64,000 nucleotides of DNA from contig CAYVMC010000001.1 of the NCBI GenBank assembly GCA_964452495.1, positions 124,001 to 188,000 of the forward strand. Reading direction: 5' to 3'. Position numbers and translations under genes: made by a program. The DNA comes from CALUTH01 sp964452495. GTDB lineage: Bacteria > Cyanobacteriota > Vampirovibrionia > Gastranaerophilales > Gastranaerophilaceae. The notes under the pieces are model-generated. The model worked only from the letters and a program-made list of their open reading frames with translations, was not told the origin of the DNA and did not search any database. Positions 1 through 8,769 of the stretch are shown piece after piece; the stretch's first letter is position 1; each line of letters starts with the position of its first letter.

Positions 1-654
1 TGAAGCTCTTAGATTTGGACCTGTAATTGAATATGCCAGAGCAGTTTCACGTTTAAGAGTTCCTATATTTTTTGTTCTTGAAATAAAAATAGGATTATCT
101 GTCAGGAGTTTCTCGTAATCATTTAGTTTTTCAACAACTGTTCTTACAATAGGTATAATTTCATCAATGAATTCAAGATCATATCTAACACCGCCAAAAA
201 CAAAGTAATTATACATTAATCTTTGCCCGGAAATTTTTTCAAAATAACTTAAAATTAATTCACGTTCTCTAAATGTATAAAAGAAAGGAGAAACTGCTCC
301 CAAATCAAGAAGATAGGTTCCAAGCCATAACAAATGGGATGCAATACGGTTTAACTCCATTAACAAAACTCTTATTACGGATGCACGTTTGGGAACTTCA
401 ATCTTTAAAAGTTTTTCAATTGCAGATACATAAGCATACGAGTTAAAGAAACCGCTTAAATAATCGATTCTGTCAACAGTTGGCAGGTATTGAAGGTATG
501 TCATACCTTCTGCCATCTTTTCCATCCCACGGTGAAGATAGCCGATGACCGGTTCACACGCAAGTATCTTTTCACCGTCAACATCAAGTATTAATCTTAA
601 AACCCCGTGAGTGGAAGGGTGTTGCGGTCCGAGATTAAGTTTCATTTTACTCAT
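1..654 (-). CDS. nuoD: NADH-quinone oxidoreductase subunit D (partial, C-terminus outside window)
   Basis: The reverse strand encodes the N-terminal ~217 residues of the 49-kDa quinone-site subunit of complex I. The opening LNLGPQHPSTHGVLRL, followed by EPVIGYLHRGMEKMAE and later DRIDYLSGFFNSYAY, are signature stretches of NuoD/NdhH. NuoD forms the quinone pocket with NuoB in the peripheral arm. The start at 654 overlaps the end of the nuoB-nuoC gene in an ATGAGTAA arrangement, implying translational coupling; a second ATG lies at 645. The gene continues past the left edge, so completeness cannot be judged. Confidence 0.95.
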   Translation of the reverse strand, partial: MSKMKLNLGPQHPSTHGVLRLILDVDGEKILACEPVIGYLHRGMEKMAEGMTYLQYLPTVDRIDYLSGFFNSYAYVSAIEKLLKIEVPKRASVIRVLLMELNRIASHLLWLGTYLLDLGAVSPFFYTFRERELILSYFEKISGQRLMYNYFVFGGVRYDLEFIDEIIPIVRTVVEKLNDYEKLLTDNPIFISRTKNIGTLKRETALAYSITGPNLRAS

Positions 655-1624
655 TCCAGACCAGCCTTTCATCATTTGGGACATAATTCTTTAGGAGCGG
701 ATGTCCAATCCAGCTTTTAGGATTTAATAATCGTTTTAAGTGTGGATTACCTTTGAAGGTAATTCCAAACATATCATAAATCTCACATTCGTCAAAGTGA
801 GCGCTAGGAAAAATGCTTATAGCAGAATCTGTTTCAGTTTTTACGTATATTTTGTAATCAAAAAAACGGCTTTGAAAAGTTGAATAAAGCCTGTAATTAA
901 GTTCGATACAGTCCTGCCAGTCAGTTGCAATGATTGAGGTTAACATGTTAAAACCGGAGGTTTTCAAATTTGCAAGATTATTTAAAAGTTCACTGTTGTA
1001 ATCAACAATATACTCAACATGCGGGTTTTGTTTATTATGTGAACATTCAAATTCAAAAGAGTAATCCAGATAGCACCCCTCGGTTTTAACTATTTTTAAA
1101 TCAGGTGCTTTAACAAGGATTTCCGCTTTTTCAGTCAAGTTAGATTTATGTGAATTTACAAATTCTTTTCTATTTGTTATTGATTCTTTTTTTATTTTCT
1201 TTTGCAATTTTCTAATTGCATCAATCAAAGCTTCGGGGCGAGGCGGGCACATTGGGAGATAAATATCAACAGGAATGATTTTATCAATTCCGTTTACAAC
1301 TGCGTAAGTGTTGTTGTAAAACATTCCTCCTCCGCATGCACAGGCACCCATTGCAATAACATATTTGGGTTCAGCCATTTGACGGTAAAGTTTTAATAAC
1401 ACAGGTGCCATTTTATGGTTTATTGTTCCTGCACAAATTAGTAAATCGGCTTGTCTTGGGGAGTTTCTAAAAACTTCTGAGCCAAATCGTGCGATATCGT
1501 TGTTGCTTGCAGTTGTTTGCATTAATTCTATGCCGCAGCAGGATGTTGCGAATGTAAACGGCCATAACGAATTTGCCCGACTCCAGTTAAGAATATAATC
1601 AACTGTTGAAATTATTATATTCAT
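647..1624 (-). CDS. NuoB-NuoC fusion, complex I peripheral-arm subunits
   Basis: A 325-residue fusion of two complex I subunits. Residues 1 to about 140 are NuoB: the tandem cysteines C29-C30, C95 in MGACACGG and C126 in LPMCPPRPEAL are the expected ligands of the N2 [4Fe-4S] cluster that hands electrons to quinone. Residues about 170 to 325 are NuoC: the tail carries ECEIYDMFGITFKGNPHLKR and a W-G-P-L-Y ending typical of the 30-kDa subunit. About 30 lysine-rich residues link them. It sits between nuoA (4-bp overlap) and nuoD (8-bp overlap), so A, BC and D are probably co-translated. NuoC-NuoD fusions are well known; B-C is the less familiar order. No frameshift is needed to read through. Confidence 0.93.
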   Translation of the reverse strand: MNIIISTVDYILNWSRANSLWPFTFATSCCGIELMQTTASNNDIARFGSEVFRNSPRQADLLICAGTINHKMAPVLLKLYRQMAEPKYVIAMGACACGGGMFYNNTYAVVNGIDKIIPVDIYLPMCPPRPEALIDAIRKLQKKIKKESITNRKEFVNSHKSNLTEKAEILVKAPDLKIVKTEGCYLDYSFEFECSHNKQNPHVEYIVDYNSELLNNLANLKTSGFNMLTSIIATDWQDCIELNYRLYSTFQSRFFDYKIYVKTETDSAISIFPSAHFDECEIYDMFGITFKGNPHLKRLLNPKSWIGHPLLKNYVPNDERLVWNE

Positions 1625-2019
1625 CGAAACCTCAACACATTCTTTTTTATTATGTATACAAGTGCTATTATAAGTATAAAAATGAAAAATAAACCTTCAA
1701 AGACCGCCAGTAACCCGAGTTGTGAGAAATTTTTTGCAAACGGGTATAAGAATATGGTTTCTACATCAAAAATAAGGAACAGTATAGCATAATTGAAAAA
1801 TCTTATATCGTATTTTTCTCTGGCATCGGAAAAGAGATTTACACCACACTCATATGGTGTGTTTTTGACAAGATCTTTTTTTTTGTATTGGCAAATAAAT
1901 CCTGCTGCAACCATTGCTATTGCAAATAAAGTTGATAGTAGCAAAAATATAAGAATAAAATACAGCTCTTTCAAAAATGCCCCTTTTCTATTAACTCTAT
2001 CCTTTATCACATAATCCAC
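1621..2019 (-). CDS. nuoA: NADH-quinone oxidoreductase subunit A
   Basis: A 132-residue membrane subunit of complex I with three hydrophobic segments (about residues 14-40, 72-92 and 98-125). The loop KKKDLVKNTPYECGVNLFSD matches the conserved NuoA loop containing the Y-E-C-G motif, and FLIFDVETIFLYPFA is the typical second-helix signature. It is the first gene of the nuoA-nuoBC-nuoD run and overlaps the fusion gene by 4 bp. Whether the organism has a complete complex I cannot be told here, since downstream subunits lie outside the window. Confidence 0.93.
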   Translation of the reverse strand: MDYVIKDRVNRKGAFLKELYFILIFLLLSTLFAIAMVAAGFICQYKKKDLVKNTPYECGVNLFSDAREKYDIRFFNYAILFLIFDVETIFLYPFAKNFSQLGLLAVFEGLFFIFILIIALVYIIKKNVLRFR

Positions 2020-2092
2020 ATATAATAGTTATATTTTACCGTAAAATTTGTATGGATTAAAGTGTATATTTAAAATTATTAAGAATAATCGC

Positions 2093-2125
2093 TATAGTTA
2101 ACCCCCGGCGGGTAATACAACTATA
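2093..2125. other. Compact GC-cored hairpin in the intergenic region
   Basis: Outer arms TATAGTT and AACTATA enclose a C-rich then G-rich core (CCCCCGGCGGG). It stands out in an otherwise very AT-rich gap between nuoA and the gene at 2221. No run of T follows on either strand, so it is not a standard intrinsic terminator. A leader RNA structure or protein site is possible; I do not match it to a known riboswitch. Confidence 0.35.
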
Positions 2126-2220
2126 CTTATTGTAAAGATATGTAACAATTTAAAACTTTTTTTATAAAAATAGCAATTTAAAAATTTATACTTCTTTATA
2201 ACAAAAAAAGGAAAAGATAT

Positions 2221-3096
2221 ATGTTTATGCAAATCCAACAATCATTACCTGAGAGATTGCCGTTTATAGGCAAATCAAATATACAAACTGGTATCTCAGC
2301 CCAATCAATTGATAAAGAAACAAATCGTTCCGCGTTGCTCTATGCATCTCTTGCTGCAATTGCAGCAGGGAGTATTGTTACAGGTATTTTATTATCTAAA
2401 GGGAAGTCTTTAGGTTTAGATACTGTAATAAACAGAAAAGGGCTTAATATAGAAAAAGGAACGGGTTTATTAAAAAATAAAAATGGCGAGGTTTATACAG
2501 GTGTACTTAAGTATACAGTAAACGGGAATAAATATATTAGAAGTTATGAAAATGGCAGGTTAGCGTTAAGTGGTAAAAATATAGATAAGAATAGTAAACC
2601 GATTAGTGATAGTATTGATTACTATAAAATTGAATTTTATGCTGAGAATGATAAATTAAGAAAAATTACATCCCAAAAACGCACCAAAGGGGTAGAAACG
2701 TATAATACAAAATTAGTTCTTACGGAGCAGGAAAAGATTGATAAATTAAAAAAAGATATAAAGGTATTGAATGATACGATTAATAGCTATACAGAGCAAG
2801 TAAAAATATTTTTAATAAAAAGACTCGAGTTAATCTCTAAACAAGAGGCTATAAAGGAAAAATTTAAAGAAAATGTTCAAAAATTATGTGGCAATAACTT
2901 GAATCTTGTTTTAATTAGCGAACAAAAAGAAGCTGCAAATGCTATGCGTGATGAAATCATGAAACTTACTATAGAAATTGAAGCTAATCAAGCAGATTAT
3001 AATACCTTGGAAAATAAAGCTAAGTTGTTAAAAAAGCAGCTTAAGGATAAGCAGAAACAATTTAGGCGTTTAATAAATAAAAAGGGTGCTGTATAG
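2221..3096 (+). CDS. Lineage-specific membrane-anchored coiled-coil protein
   Basis: 291 residues, function unknown. After about 38 polar residues comes one membrane segment (LYASLAAIAAGSIVTGILLS, residues 40-59). Residues 75-115 contain LLKNKNGEVYTGVLKYTV followed by NGNKYIRSYENGR, a MORN-like pattern (G-x-x-Y-x-G). Residues 165-290 are strongly charged and predicted coiled coil. The protein at 22180-22779 has the same layout and clearly related sequence (LLNKKGKAYTGEITKKGDNG and NGTKYIQEYKDG), so these are paralogues. The ribosome site is probably AAAAAAGGAAAAG just before the ATG; a second ATG lies two codons in. It ends inside a bidirectional terminator. Confidence 0.75.
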   Translation: MFMQIQQSLPERLPFIGKSNIQTGISAQSIDKETNRSALLYASLAAIAAGSIVTGILLSKGKSLGLDTVINRKGLNIEKGTGLLKNKNGEVYTGVLKYTVNGNKYIRSYENGRLALSGKNIDKNSKPISDSIDYYKIEFYAENDKLRKITSQKRTKGVETYNTKLVLTEQEKIDKLKKDIKVLNDTINSYTEQVKIFLIKRLELISKQEAIKEKFKENVQKLCGNNLNLVLISEQKEAANAMRDEIMKLTIEIEANQADYNTLENKAKLLKKQLKDKQKQFRRLINKKGAV

Positions 3097-3114
3097 TCAC
3101 AGTCACCCTTTTTT
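3083..3114. terminator. Bidirectional intrinsic terminator
   Basis: AGGGTG (3083-3088) pairs with CACCCT (3104-3109), flanked by A-runs on the left and T-runs on the right. It therefore has a U-tract on both strands and can end both the gene at 2221 (its stop codon lies in the loop) and nusA on the minus strand. Confidence 0.75.
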
Positions 3115-3127
3115 GTGGATAGATTTA

Positions 3128-4399
3128 TTATTCTTCTACAGTTTCTTCTGCGTCTGTTTCCAATGATTCGTCTGAAGTAAAATCTTCTTCATCAACAACC
3201 TGTTGATTCATTTCTTCTTCAATTTCTTGTTGTAATTCATCGTCAGCAGCGCTCTGCTGTGCTTCATAATCGGCATCAGCCTGTTCATCGTATTCATAAA
3301 TAGGCTGGTTGTTTGCTTCTTCTTTTTCCATTTGTGAAACACTTTTGATATCAATCTTCCAGCCGGTAAGCTTGTGTGCAAGTCTTACATTTTGACCTTC
3401 TCTGCCGATTGCTAAAGACAATTGGTCGTCAGGAACAACTACAAGAGCGTCTTTTGTATCTTCATCATCTGTCATAATATCAACAGATACAACGCGAGCC
3501 GGAGAAATTGCATTAACAATATACTCTACAGGATCCGGCGACCATCTTACGATATCGATTTTTTCGTTTTTAAGTTCGCTTACAATTGTTTGAATACGGC
3601 TGCCGCGTGGTCCTATACAAGCTCCTACACTATCAACTTCGGGGTCATTTGACCATACTGCAAGTTTTGTTCTGTAACCGGCTTCTCTTGCAATTGATTT
3701 AATTTCTACAATTCCGTCTTCAATTTCAGGAACTTCAAGATCAAATAGTTCTCTTACGATTTCTGCATGAGCATGCGAAACAATTACCTGCGGCAGCCTG
3801 TTTGTTTCTTTTACGTTAAGTACAAAAACTCTTATTCTGTTTCCAGGTTTATAGTATTCTCTCGGAATTTGTTCTCTTTGCGGCATTATAGCATCTGTTT
3901 TTCCGATGTTAACAATAACATTACGGTTTTCAACTCGCTGGATAATACCTGTAACAAGAGTACCCTTCTTTTCTAGAAATTCATTTAGAATATTATTACG
4001 TTCAGCATCTCTTATACGTTGTGTAATTACTTGTTTTGCTGTTTGAGCCGCAATTCTGCCGAATTGATCCGGTGTAACTTCTATTTTTACTTCGTCATCG
4101 ACTTCTACATCTTCATCAATTTCTTTTGCATCTTTAAGTGAGATTTGTGTTTCCGGATCTTCAACATCCTTTACAACAAGTTTGGTTGAAAATACACCAA
4201 TTTCTCCGGCTTGTTCATCAAGTATTGCTTCAATATTTGCTGCTTCTTTAACGTGCATGTGTCTTTTATAAGCAGCAACCATTGCATCGCATAGTGATGC
4301 AATCAAAACATCTTTAGATATTCCTCTTTCTCTTTCAAGCTCTTCACAAGCTTCGAATAATGCTGTTCCGATTTTTATCATTTCATACCTTTCTGCCAT
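3128..4399 (-). CDS. nusA: Transcription elongation/antitermination factor NusA
   Basis: 423 residues. NusA binds RNA polymerase and nascent RNA and controls pausing, termination and antitermination. The N-terminal polymerase-binding domain (1-140) is followed by an S1 domain (about 150-205, GTLVTGIIQRVENRNVIVNI), KH1 (GPRGSRIQTIVSEL) and KH2 (GREGQNVRLAHKLTGW). After KH2 there is a highly acidic tail of about 65 residues, in place of the AR repeats of enterobacterial NusA. It lies 13 bp downstream of rimP, the classic rimP-nusA pair. The usual next genes (ylxR, infB) are absent: the operon ends at a terminator. Confidence 0.96.
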   Translation of the reverse strand: MAERYEMIKIGTALFEACEELERERGISKDVLIASLCDAMVAAYKRHMHVKEAANIEAILDEQAGEIGVFSTKLVVKDVEDPETQISLKDAKEIDEDVEVDDEVKIEVTPDQFGRIAAQTAKQVITQRIRDAERNNILNEFLEKKGTLVTGIIQRVENRNVIVNIGKTDAIMPQREQIPREYYKPGNRIRVFVLNVKETNRLPQVIVSHAHAEIVRELFDLEVPEIEDGIVEIKSIAREAGYRTKLAVWSNDPEVDSVGACIGPRGSRIQTIVSELKNEKIDIVRWSPDPVEYIVNAISPARVVSVDIMTDDEDTKDALVVVPDDQLSLAIGREGQNVRLAHKLTGWKIDIKSVSQMEKEEANNQPIYEYDEQADADYEAQQSAADDELQQEIEEEMNQQVVDEEDFTSDESLETDAEETVEE

Positions 4400-4412
4400 T
4401 CGGCTTTAGTGT

Positions 4413-4895
4413 TTAGTCTATATAAAGTTTTGCTGACTGGATATTTTCTTTAGGAATAACCATTTCTTTTGCATCTTCAAACCTGAAAAATGTAAGCCCA
4501 TCTTTGTTATCCCAGTCTATTATTTCACCTTTAAAAATTTTTTCGGTTTCACCTTCAAGCGGTTGTTTTAATTTTATACTTATTCTGCGCCCCTTGAAAA
4601 TTAAAAATTCTTTATCTGATTTGAATTTTCTTTCTAATCCTGGAGAGGAAACTTCAAGAGAATATTTAACGGGAATAAGGTCATCTAAAAATTCGTTCAA
4701 GCTTCTTGTTACATTTTCACAATCGTTGATTGTGATATTTCTTTCCCGAGAGTATAAGTAAATTCTTAAAAACCATCTGTGGTTTTCTTTTACAAATTCT
4801 ATTTCTATGGGAATAAGGTTAAACCTCATAGCGGTATTTTCAATGAGCGGTGTGACTTTTTCAAGAATCTCATGCCTGTTAATATCCTGTTTCAT
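4413..4895 (-). CDS. rimP: Ribosome maturation factor RimP
   Basis: 160 residues, normal length. RimP assists 30S subunit maturation. The N-terminal alpha-beta domain ends in the family signature LEVSSPGLERKFKSDKEF (about residues 80-100), followed by a small beta-barrel domain (GEIIDWDNKDGLTFF). It is first in the rimP-nusA operon. A strong hairpin precedes it, which closes the upstream gene, so a promoter must lie in 4896-4910 or overlap the hairpin, or readthrough is used. Confidence 0.93.
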   Translation of the reverse strand: MKQDINRHEILEKVTPLIENTAMRFNLIPIEIEFVKENHRWFLRIYLYSRERNITINDCENVTRSLNEFLDDLIPVKYSLEVSSPGLERKFKSDKEFLIFKGRRISIKLKQPLEGETEKIFKGEIIDWDNKDGLTFFRFEDAKEMVIPKENIQSAKLYID

Positions 4896-4910
4896 AAGCC
4901 TCCAATTGAC

Positions 4911-4941
4911 AAAAAAAGAACGGGCAAACCGTTCTTTTTTT
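4911..4941 (-). terminator. Intrinsic terminator
   Basis: A 13-bp perfect stem (AAAAAAAGAACGG and its complement) with a 5-nt loop. It lies about 80 bp downstream of the end of the 5020-5388 gene and just upstream of rimP. The A/T ends of the stem make it usable on both strands; on the minus strand it closes the lysA-cdaA-yitT cluster. Confidence 0.8.
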
Positions 4942-5019
4942 AAGAAACCTTTACTTTATTATTATACACAACATACAAGTAGAAGTAAATAATATATAAA
5001 GAATATTAAGAAATATAAA

Positions 5020-5388
5020 CTAAAATGGCTTAGTTTGCCCGAGCTTTCTTCTCAGTTCTTGAAACCTGTTTATATCTTCCTGCGCCTTATTTCCAACTTC
5101 TTTGAACAACGCTTGTGATGTTGGATGGACCATAAGGATGTAATCCATGTGGATTTCCAGGAAATTGTACCGTTTAGGCGGTTGATTAGAGTTTCTTGTA
5201 TAAATCTCTACATTTGTAACGGCAAGAAAACGTCGTTCACGATCGTTTAATAAATCTGTTAATTCTCTGTTAGTACTTGTATATTTTGATACGTGTACAA
5301 CACCTTTGATATCGTGGTCTTGAGTAAGTATACATACTTCTATAGGTATGGTATCAATATTCTTAGCCATTTTATATAATCCTTTCAT
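5020..5388 (-). CDS. Conserved hypothetical protein, small beta-rich fold
   Basis: 122 residues (or 117 from the internal ATG at MAKNIDTIP, residue 6). No catalytic motif is visible. The pattern PIEVCILTQDHDIKGVVHVS, then a short L-T-D-L-L-N block and FLAVTNVEIYT, looks like a compact beta-barrel domain of the kind annotated as DUF6812 in cyanobacteria-like genomes; that name is from memory and uncertain. The tail (NRFQELRRKLGQ) is helical and basic. It is the last gene of the lysA-cdaA-yitT cluster, 39 bp after yitT, and is followed by a terminator. Confidence 0.65.
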   Translation of the reverse strand: MKGLYKMAKNIDTIPIEVCILTQDHDIKGVVHVSKYTSTNRELTDLLNDRERRFLAVTNVEIYTRNSNQPPKRYNFLEIHMDYILMVHPTSQALFKEVGNKAQEDINRFQELRRKLGQTKPF

Positions 5389-5427
5389 TCATATATTAAT
5401 TGTATAATATTTTTTCAGATTTAACAA

Positions 5428-6312
5428 TTACTTGTTATTTAATCTTCCGCCGTGGACCTCAAAAACATCTCCTATTGCAAAAAAAGCGGCAGGATCAATT
5501 TGAATTACAACTTCTTTGAGTTTTGGAAGATCAAAACGGGAAACAATGCAGTAAGTAATAATTTTTTCTTCTCGTGAATATCCGCCCATTCCCCGCATAT
5601 AAGTAACACTTATATCAAGTTCTTTCATAATAGCTGAACCTATTTCTTTGTAATATGGAGAAAAAACTCTGACGGATTTCATTTTATTGAAACCCTCCAT
5701 GACCATATCAATTACTTTTGATGCTATAAAGTATGTAAGAACCGAGTACATCGCTTTATCCCAGCCGAATACAAGTCCGGCGGCTGTATAAACAAACATA
5801 TTTATACCCATAAGCATTTGACCTACAGAAAAAAGTTTATACTTTTGAAAGAGCCATATTGAAAGGATTTCTGTACCATCAAGCGAGCCATTATTTCTTA
5901 AAATGATACCAACACCCAGCCCGAGTAATATTCCGCCAAATACTGTTGTAAGAAGTAAATCGTGTGTAAAATTATGTGAATGGAACAGGTTAGTGGCAAA
6001 TGCCAGTATTGATACTGAATAAAATGTTTGTATAACAAATGATTTTTGAAATTTTTGCAGTGCAAGAATTATGAAGGGAATATCAATAATTAGAATTAAT
6101 AAACCTAAATTGAGTTTGGTTACTGAACTGATAATCATAGCGGAACCAATAACACCGCCGTCAATTACATTGTTTGGAACCAGAAAACATTCCAAAGCTG
6201 CTGCTGTAATAAATACTCCGATTGTCAGTGCAGCATATCGTATAAAAAGATCAAGAAAAATTTGTTTTTTTGTTTTTACGACAAGAGGGGGTTTTTCACG
6301 TTTGCCGAACAT
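5428..6312 (-). CDS. YitT family membrane protein (DUF161 + DUF2179)
   Basis: 294 residues. The first ~200 hold about six hydrophobic segments with the repeated glycine-rich pattern of the YitT family (VIDGGVIGSAMIIS, LGLGVGIILRNNGSLDGTEI). The cytoplasmic C-terminal ~80 residues form a DUF2179 domain (YCIVSRFDLPKLKEVVIQID, then AFFAIGDVFEVHGGRL). Transport function of the family is not established. It overlaps the end of cdaA by one base, so it is probably co-translated with the c-di-AMP synthase; a role in envelope or ion homeostasis is inference only. Confidence 0.88.
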   Translation of the reverse strand: MFGKREKPPLVVKTKKQIFLDLFIRYAALTIGVFITAAALECFLVPNNVIDGGVIGSAMIISSVTKLNLGLLILIIDIPFIILALQKFQKSFVIQTFYSVSILAFATNLFHSHNFTHDLLLTTVFGGILLGLGVGIILRNNGSLDGTEILSIWLFQKYKLFSVGQMLMGINMFVYTAAGLVFGWDKAMYSVLTYFIASKVIDMVMEGFNKMKSVRVFSPYYKEIGSAIMKELDISVTYMRGMGGYSREEKIITYCIVSRFDLPKLKEVVIQIDPAAFFAIGDVFEVHGGRLNNK

Positions 6313-7235
6313 TAATTATTCTCCTTTGGTTTGTTATTAGGAAGAATTTTACTGAAATCAAAAATATTATGATCTTTTTGAGGGGCAGAGTTTGTATCTT
6401 CTTCTTTTAATCCAAGGATGGCTGCCAAATCAGTTTTAAGCAGATGTAAATCATCATATTTTTTTAATGTCCCATCAACGGCTATTGATACGTCGCCTGT
6501 TTCTTCAGACACTACAAGGCAAGCGGAATTGCTGCATTCTGACATGCCTATTGCTGCACGGTGTCTTGTTCCGTATTTCCAGCTTAGTTTTGGATCTTCA
6601 GTCAGAGGGAGTAGTACACCTGCTGAAATTATTCTGTTATCTCTGATAACCATTGCTCCATCGTGTAAGGGTGTGTTGGGGTGGAAAATTGTTAGTATTA
6701 ATTCTGTTGATATATTGGCATTCAGCTTTGTTCCTACGTCAGAGAAAACAGTGTCGCTTATATCTTTTTGAAAAACAATTAAAGCTCCTGTCCTTGTTTT
6801 GGAGAGGTATTTAATAGATTCAATAATTTCTTTGACGATATCTATATCTTTATTTATTTTTGAATTATGGAGTCCTGATCCGAATAATAAACGACTTATA
6901 ACTCCTGGTTGTCCCAAATAACCGAGAAGTCGTCTTAATTCCGGCTGAAAAATTACTATTAGGCTTAAAGTAATAACAATTACCATAAGCTGAATAAATC
7001 CGCCTATGATTTTAATATTTAAGTAAATCAATATTTGAGAAAATATCCATGCTGCGGCTAGAAAAAATAATCCTCTAACCAGTTTCTCAGACTGTGTATT
7101 TCTGATGAATCTCTGGTAGAAAAACAGCAGAATTGGCACAATTATAAAAATTTCAAAAACATTCACCCAACTAAGTGAGAAGAATGTTTCTTCAAGTGAA
7201 TTTTTTAATATATTTATAATTTGATCAAACATCAC
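6312..7235 (-). CDS. cdaA: Diadenylate cyclase CdaA (c-di-AMP synthase)
   Basis: 307 residues. Condenses two ATP into the second messenger c-di-AMP, which controls potassium and osmolyte transport and cell-wall homeostasis. Hydrophobic segments lie at about residues 25-42, 53-72 and 76-97, as in membrane-bound CdaA. The DisA_N catalytic domain follows, with the two diagnostic motifs D192-G-A and R224-H-R (HDGAMVIRDN, YGTRHRAAIG). It overlaps lysA by 4 bp upstream and yitT by 1 bp downstream. No CdaR or GlmM is next to it, unlike the Firmicute operon. Confidence 0.95.
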   Translation of the reverse strand: MMFDQIINILKNSLEETFFSLSWVNVFEIFIIVPILLFFYQRFIRNTQSEKLVRGLFFLAAAWIFSQILIYLNIKIIGGFIQLMVIVITLSLIVIFQPELRRLLGYLGQPGVISRLLFGSGLHNSKINKDIDIVKEIIESIKYLSKTRTGALIVFQKDISDTVFSDVGTKLNANISTELILTIFHPNTPLHDGAMVIRDNRIISAGVLLPLTEDPKLSWKYGTRHRAAIGMSECSNSACLVVSEETGDVSIAVDGTLKKYDDLHLLKTDLAAILGLKEEDTNSAPQKDHNIFDFSKILPNNKPKENN

Positions 7236-8551
7236 TTTAACCTATCTGGGATATTATCATGAGAAATTAAATCCTCAAGCGTCTCTCTATATACAATAAT
7301 ATCAGATTGTGAATTATTTACAAGTACCATGCCCGTCTTTTGTACACGGTTATAATTGCTGGCCATAGAATAGTTATATGCCCCTGTATTGTATACGCAG
7401 AGTATATCACCTGATGTTAGCGGCGGAAGCGAAACATTCTTAATTAGAATATCTCCGGATTCACAATATCTGCCGGCAATGGTAACAAACTCGCATTCGT
7501 TGGTATTCATTTTATTGGCACAATCACAGGTGTATTCAGCTTGATACATAGCAGGGCGCGGGTTGTCAGCCATTCCGCCGTCAACAGATACATATTTTGT
7601 GCCATGCGGGACCTGTTTTACGGCTCCAACTGTATAGAGAGTAACTCCGCTGGTCGATATTACACTCCGCCCTGGTTCTATGTATAATTTTATATCTTGC
7701 AGATTATTTTCTTCAATTTCGTTGAGCAGTGTTTTGATAATAATCTTTGCAACTTCTTTTATGTCAGGCGGAGTATCTGTTTCTATATATTTTACGCCTA
7801 AGCCTCCGCCAAGATTTAATTCTGAAAGTTTAAGAGAGTGTTCAGAATTAATCCGTGCAAGCTCTCTTACAAGAATTTTTATTTCATCAATGAATCCAGC
7901 TGTATCAAATATTTGAGAACCGATATGAGCGTGCAGCCCTTTTATTTTGATTTTTGGATAGTTTTCTTTTATCAATCTAACAGCATCATCAACCTGTGTT
8001 AAATCAAAACCAAACTTTGAATCAAGGTGCCCTGTTTGAATATACTCGTGTGTATGGCAGTCTATCCCCGGGGTTATTCTCAAAAGAATATTTACGGTTT
8101 TATTTCTATCAGCTGTAATTTTCCCGAGTAATTCAATATCGTGAAAATTATCAACTGAAATTCTGCCAACACCGGTGTCAATAGCTGTTTCCAGTTCCCA
8201 TTCCTGTTTATTGTTACCGTTAAACATTAATTTGGACATATCAATTCCTGCTTTATAAGCAGTGTAGACTTCTCCGCCGGATACAACATCAAGCCCGAGA
8301 CCTTCCTGAGTAACAATTTTGAAGATTGCAGATGTCGCAAGAGCTTTTGAAGCATACAATATTGAAATGTTCGGATAGCTTTTAAATGCTGTGATGTATT
8401 CTCTGCATACTGTTCTGAGTGTTGTTTCATCAATAACATATAAGGGTGAACCATATTTTTTTATAAGTTCTATGGTGCTGCATCCGCCTATATAGAGGTT
8501 ATCGTTTTTAACTTCTGCTGTGATAGGCTTAATATATTGGTTTACGCTCAT
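7232..8551 (-). CDS. lysA: Diaminopimelate decarboxylase
   Basis: 439 residues from the chosen start. Removes CO2 from meso-diaminopimelate to give L-lysine, using PLP. Fold-III barrel with the Schiff-base lysine K69 in ILYASKALAT, the glycine-rich phosphate-binding loop LGGGLGVKY, EPGRSVIS, and the C-terminal active-site residues CESGDIL and AYNYSMASNYNR. The open frame extends 25 codons upstream (to 8626), but the ATG at 8551 has a GAGGACA ribosome site at the right distance and matches the family start. First gene of the lysA-cdaA-yitT cluster. Confidence 0.95.
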   Translation of the reverse strand: MSVNQYIKPITAEVKNDNLYIGGCSTIELIKKYGSPLYVIDETTLRTVCREYITAFKSYPNISILYASKALATSAIFKIVTQEGLGLDVVSGGEVYTAYKAGIDMSKLMFNGNNKQEWELETAIDTGVGRISVDNFHDIELLGKITADRNKTVNILLRITPGIDCHTHEYIQTGHLDSKFGFDLTQVDDAVRLIKENYPKIKIKGLHAHIGSQIFDTAGFIDEIKILVRELARINSEHSLKLSELNLGGGLGVKYIETDTPPDIKEVAKIIIKTLLNEIEENNLQDIKLYIEPGRSVISTSGVTLYTVGAVKQVPHGTKYVSVDGGMADNPRPAMYQAEYTCDCANKMNTNECEFVTIAGRYCESGDILIKNVSLPPLTSGDILCVYNTGAYNYSMASNYNRVQKTGMVLVNNSQSDIIVYRETLEDLISHDNIPDRLK

Positions 8552-8769
8552 ATTTACTTGTCCTCGTAGTCTTTTACTATGCTTTTCAGATTTTACCTTA
8601 AAAGAAAAGGTGAGTAAAGAATACAATTAGTTAGCATGGGGTACGTTAAATAGATGATTTTTTGTAAAAATATTTAAGAATTTAAAAAATTAGACGTAAT
8701 ATATATTGATTTGTAATAATTAATCATTAAATAATAATGAGAGTTTAACTATAAAACGAAAGGTGAAAA

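Noticed and set aside
8552..8626. Longer lysA start
   Set aside because: The extra 25 codons do not look like LysA and the inner ATG has GAGGACA at the right distance.
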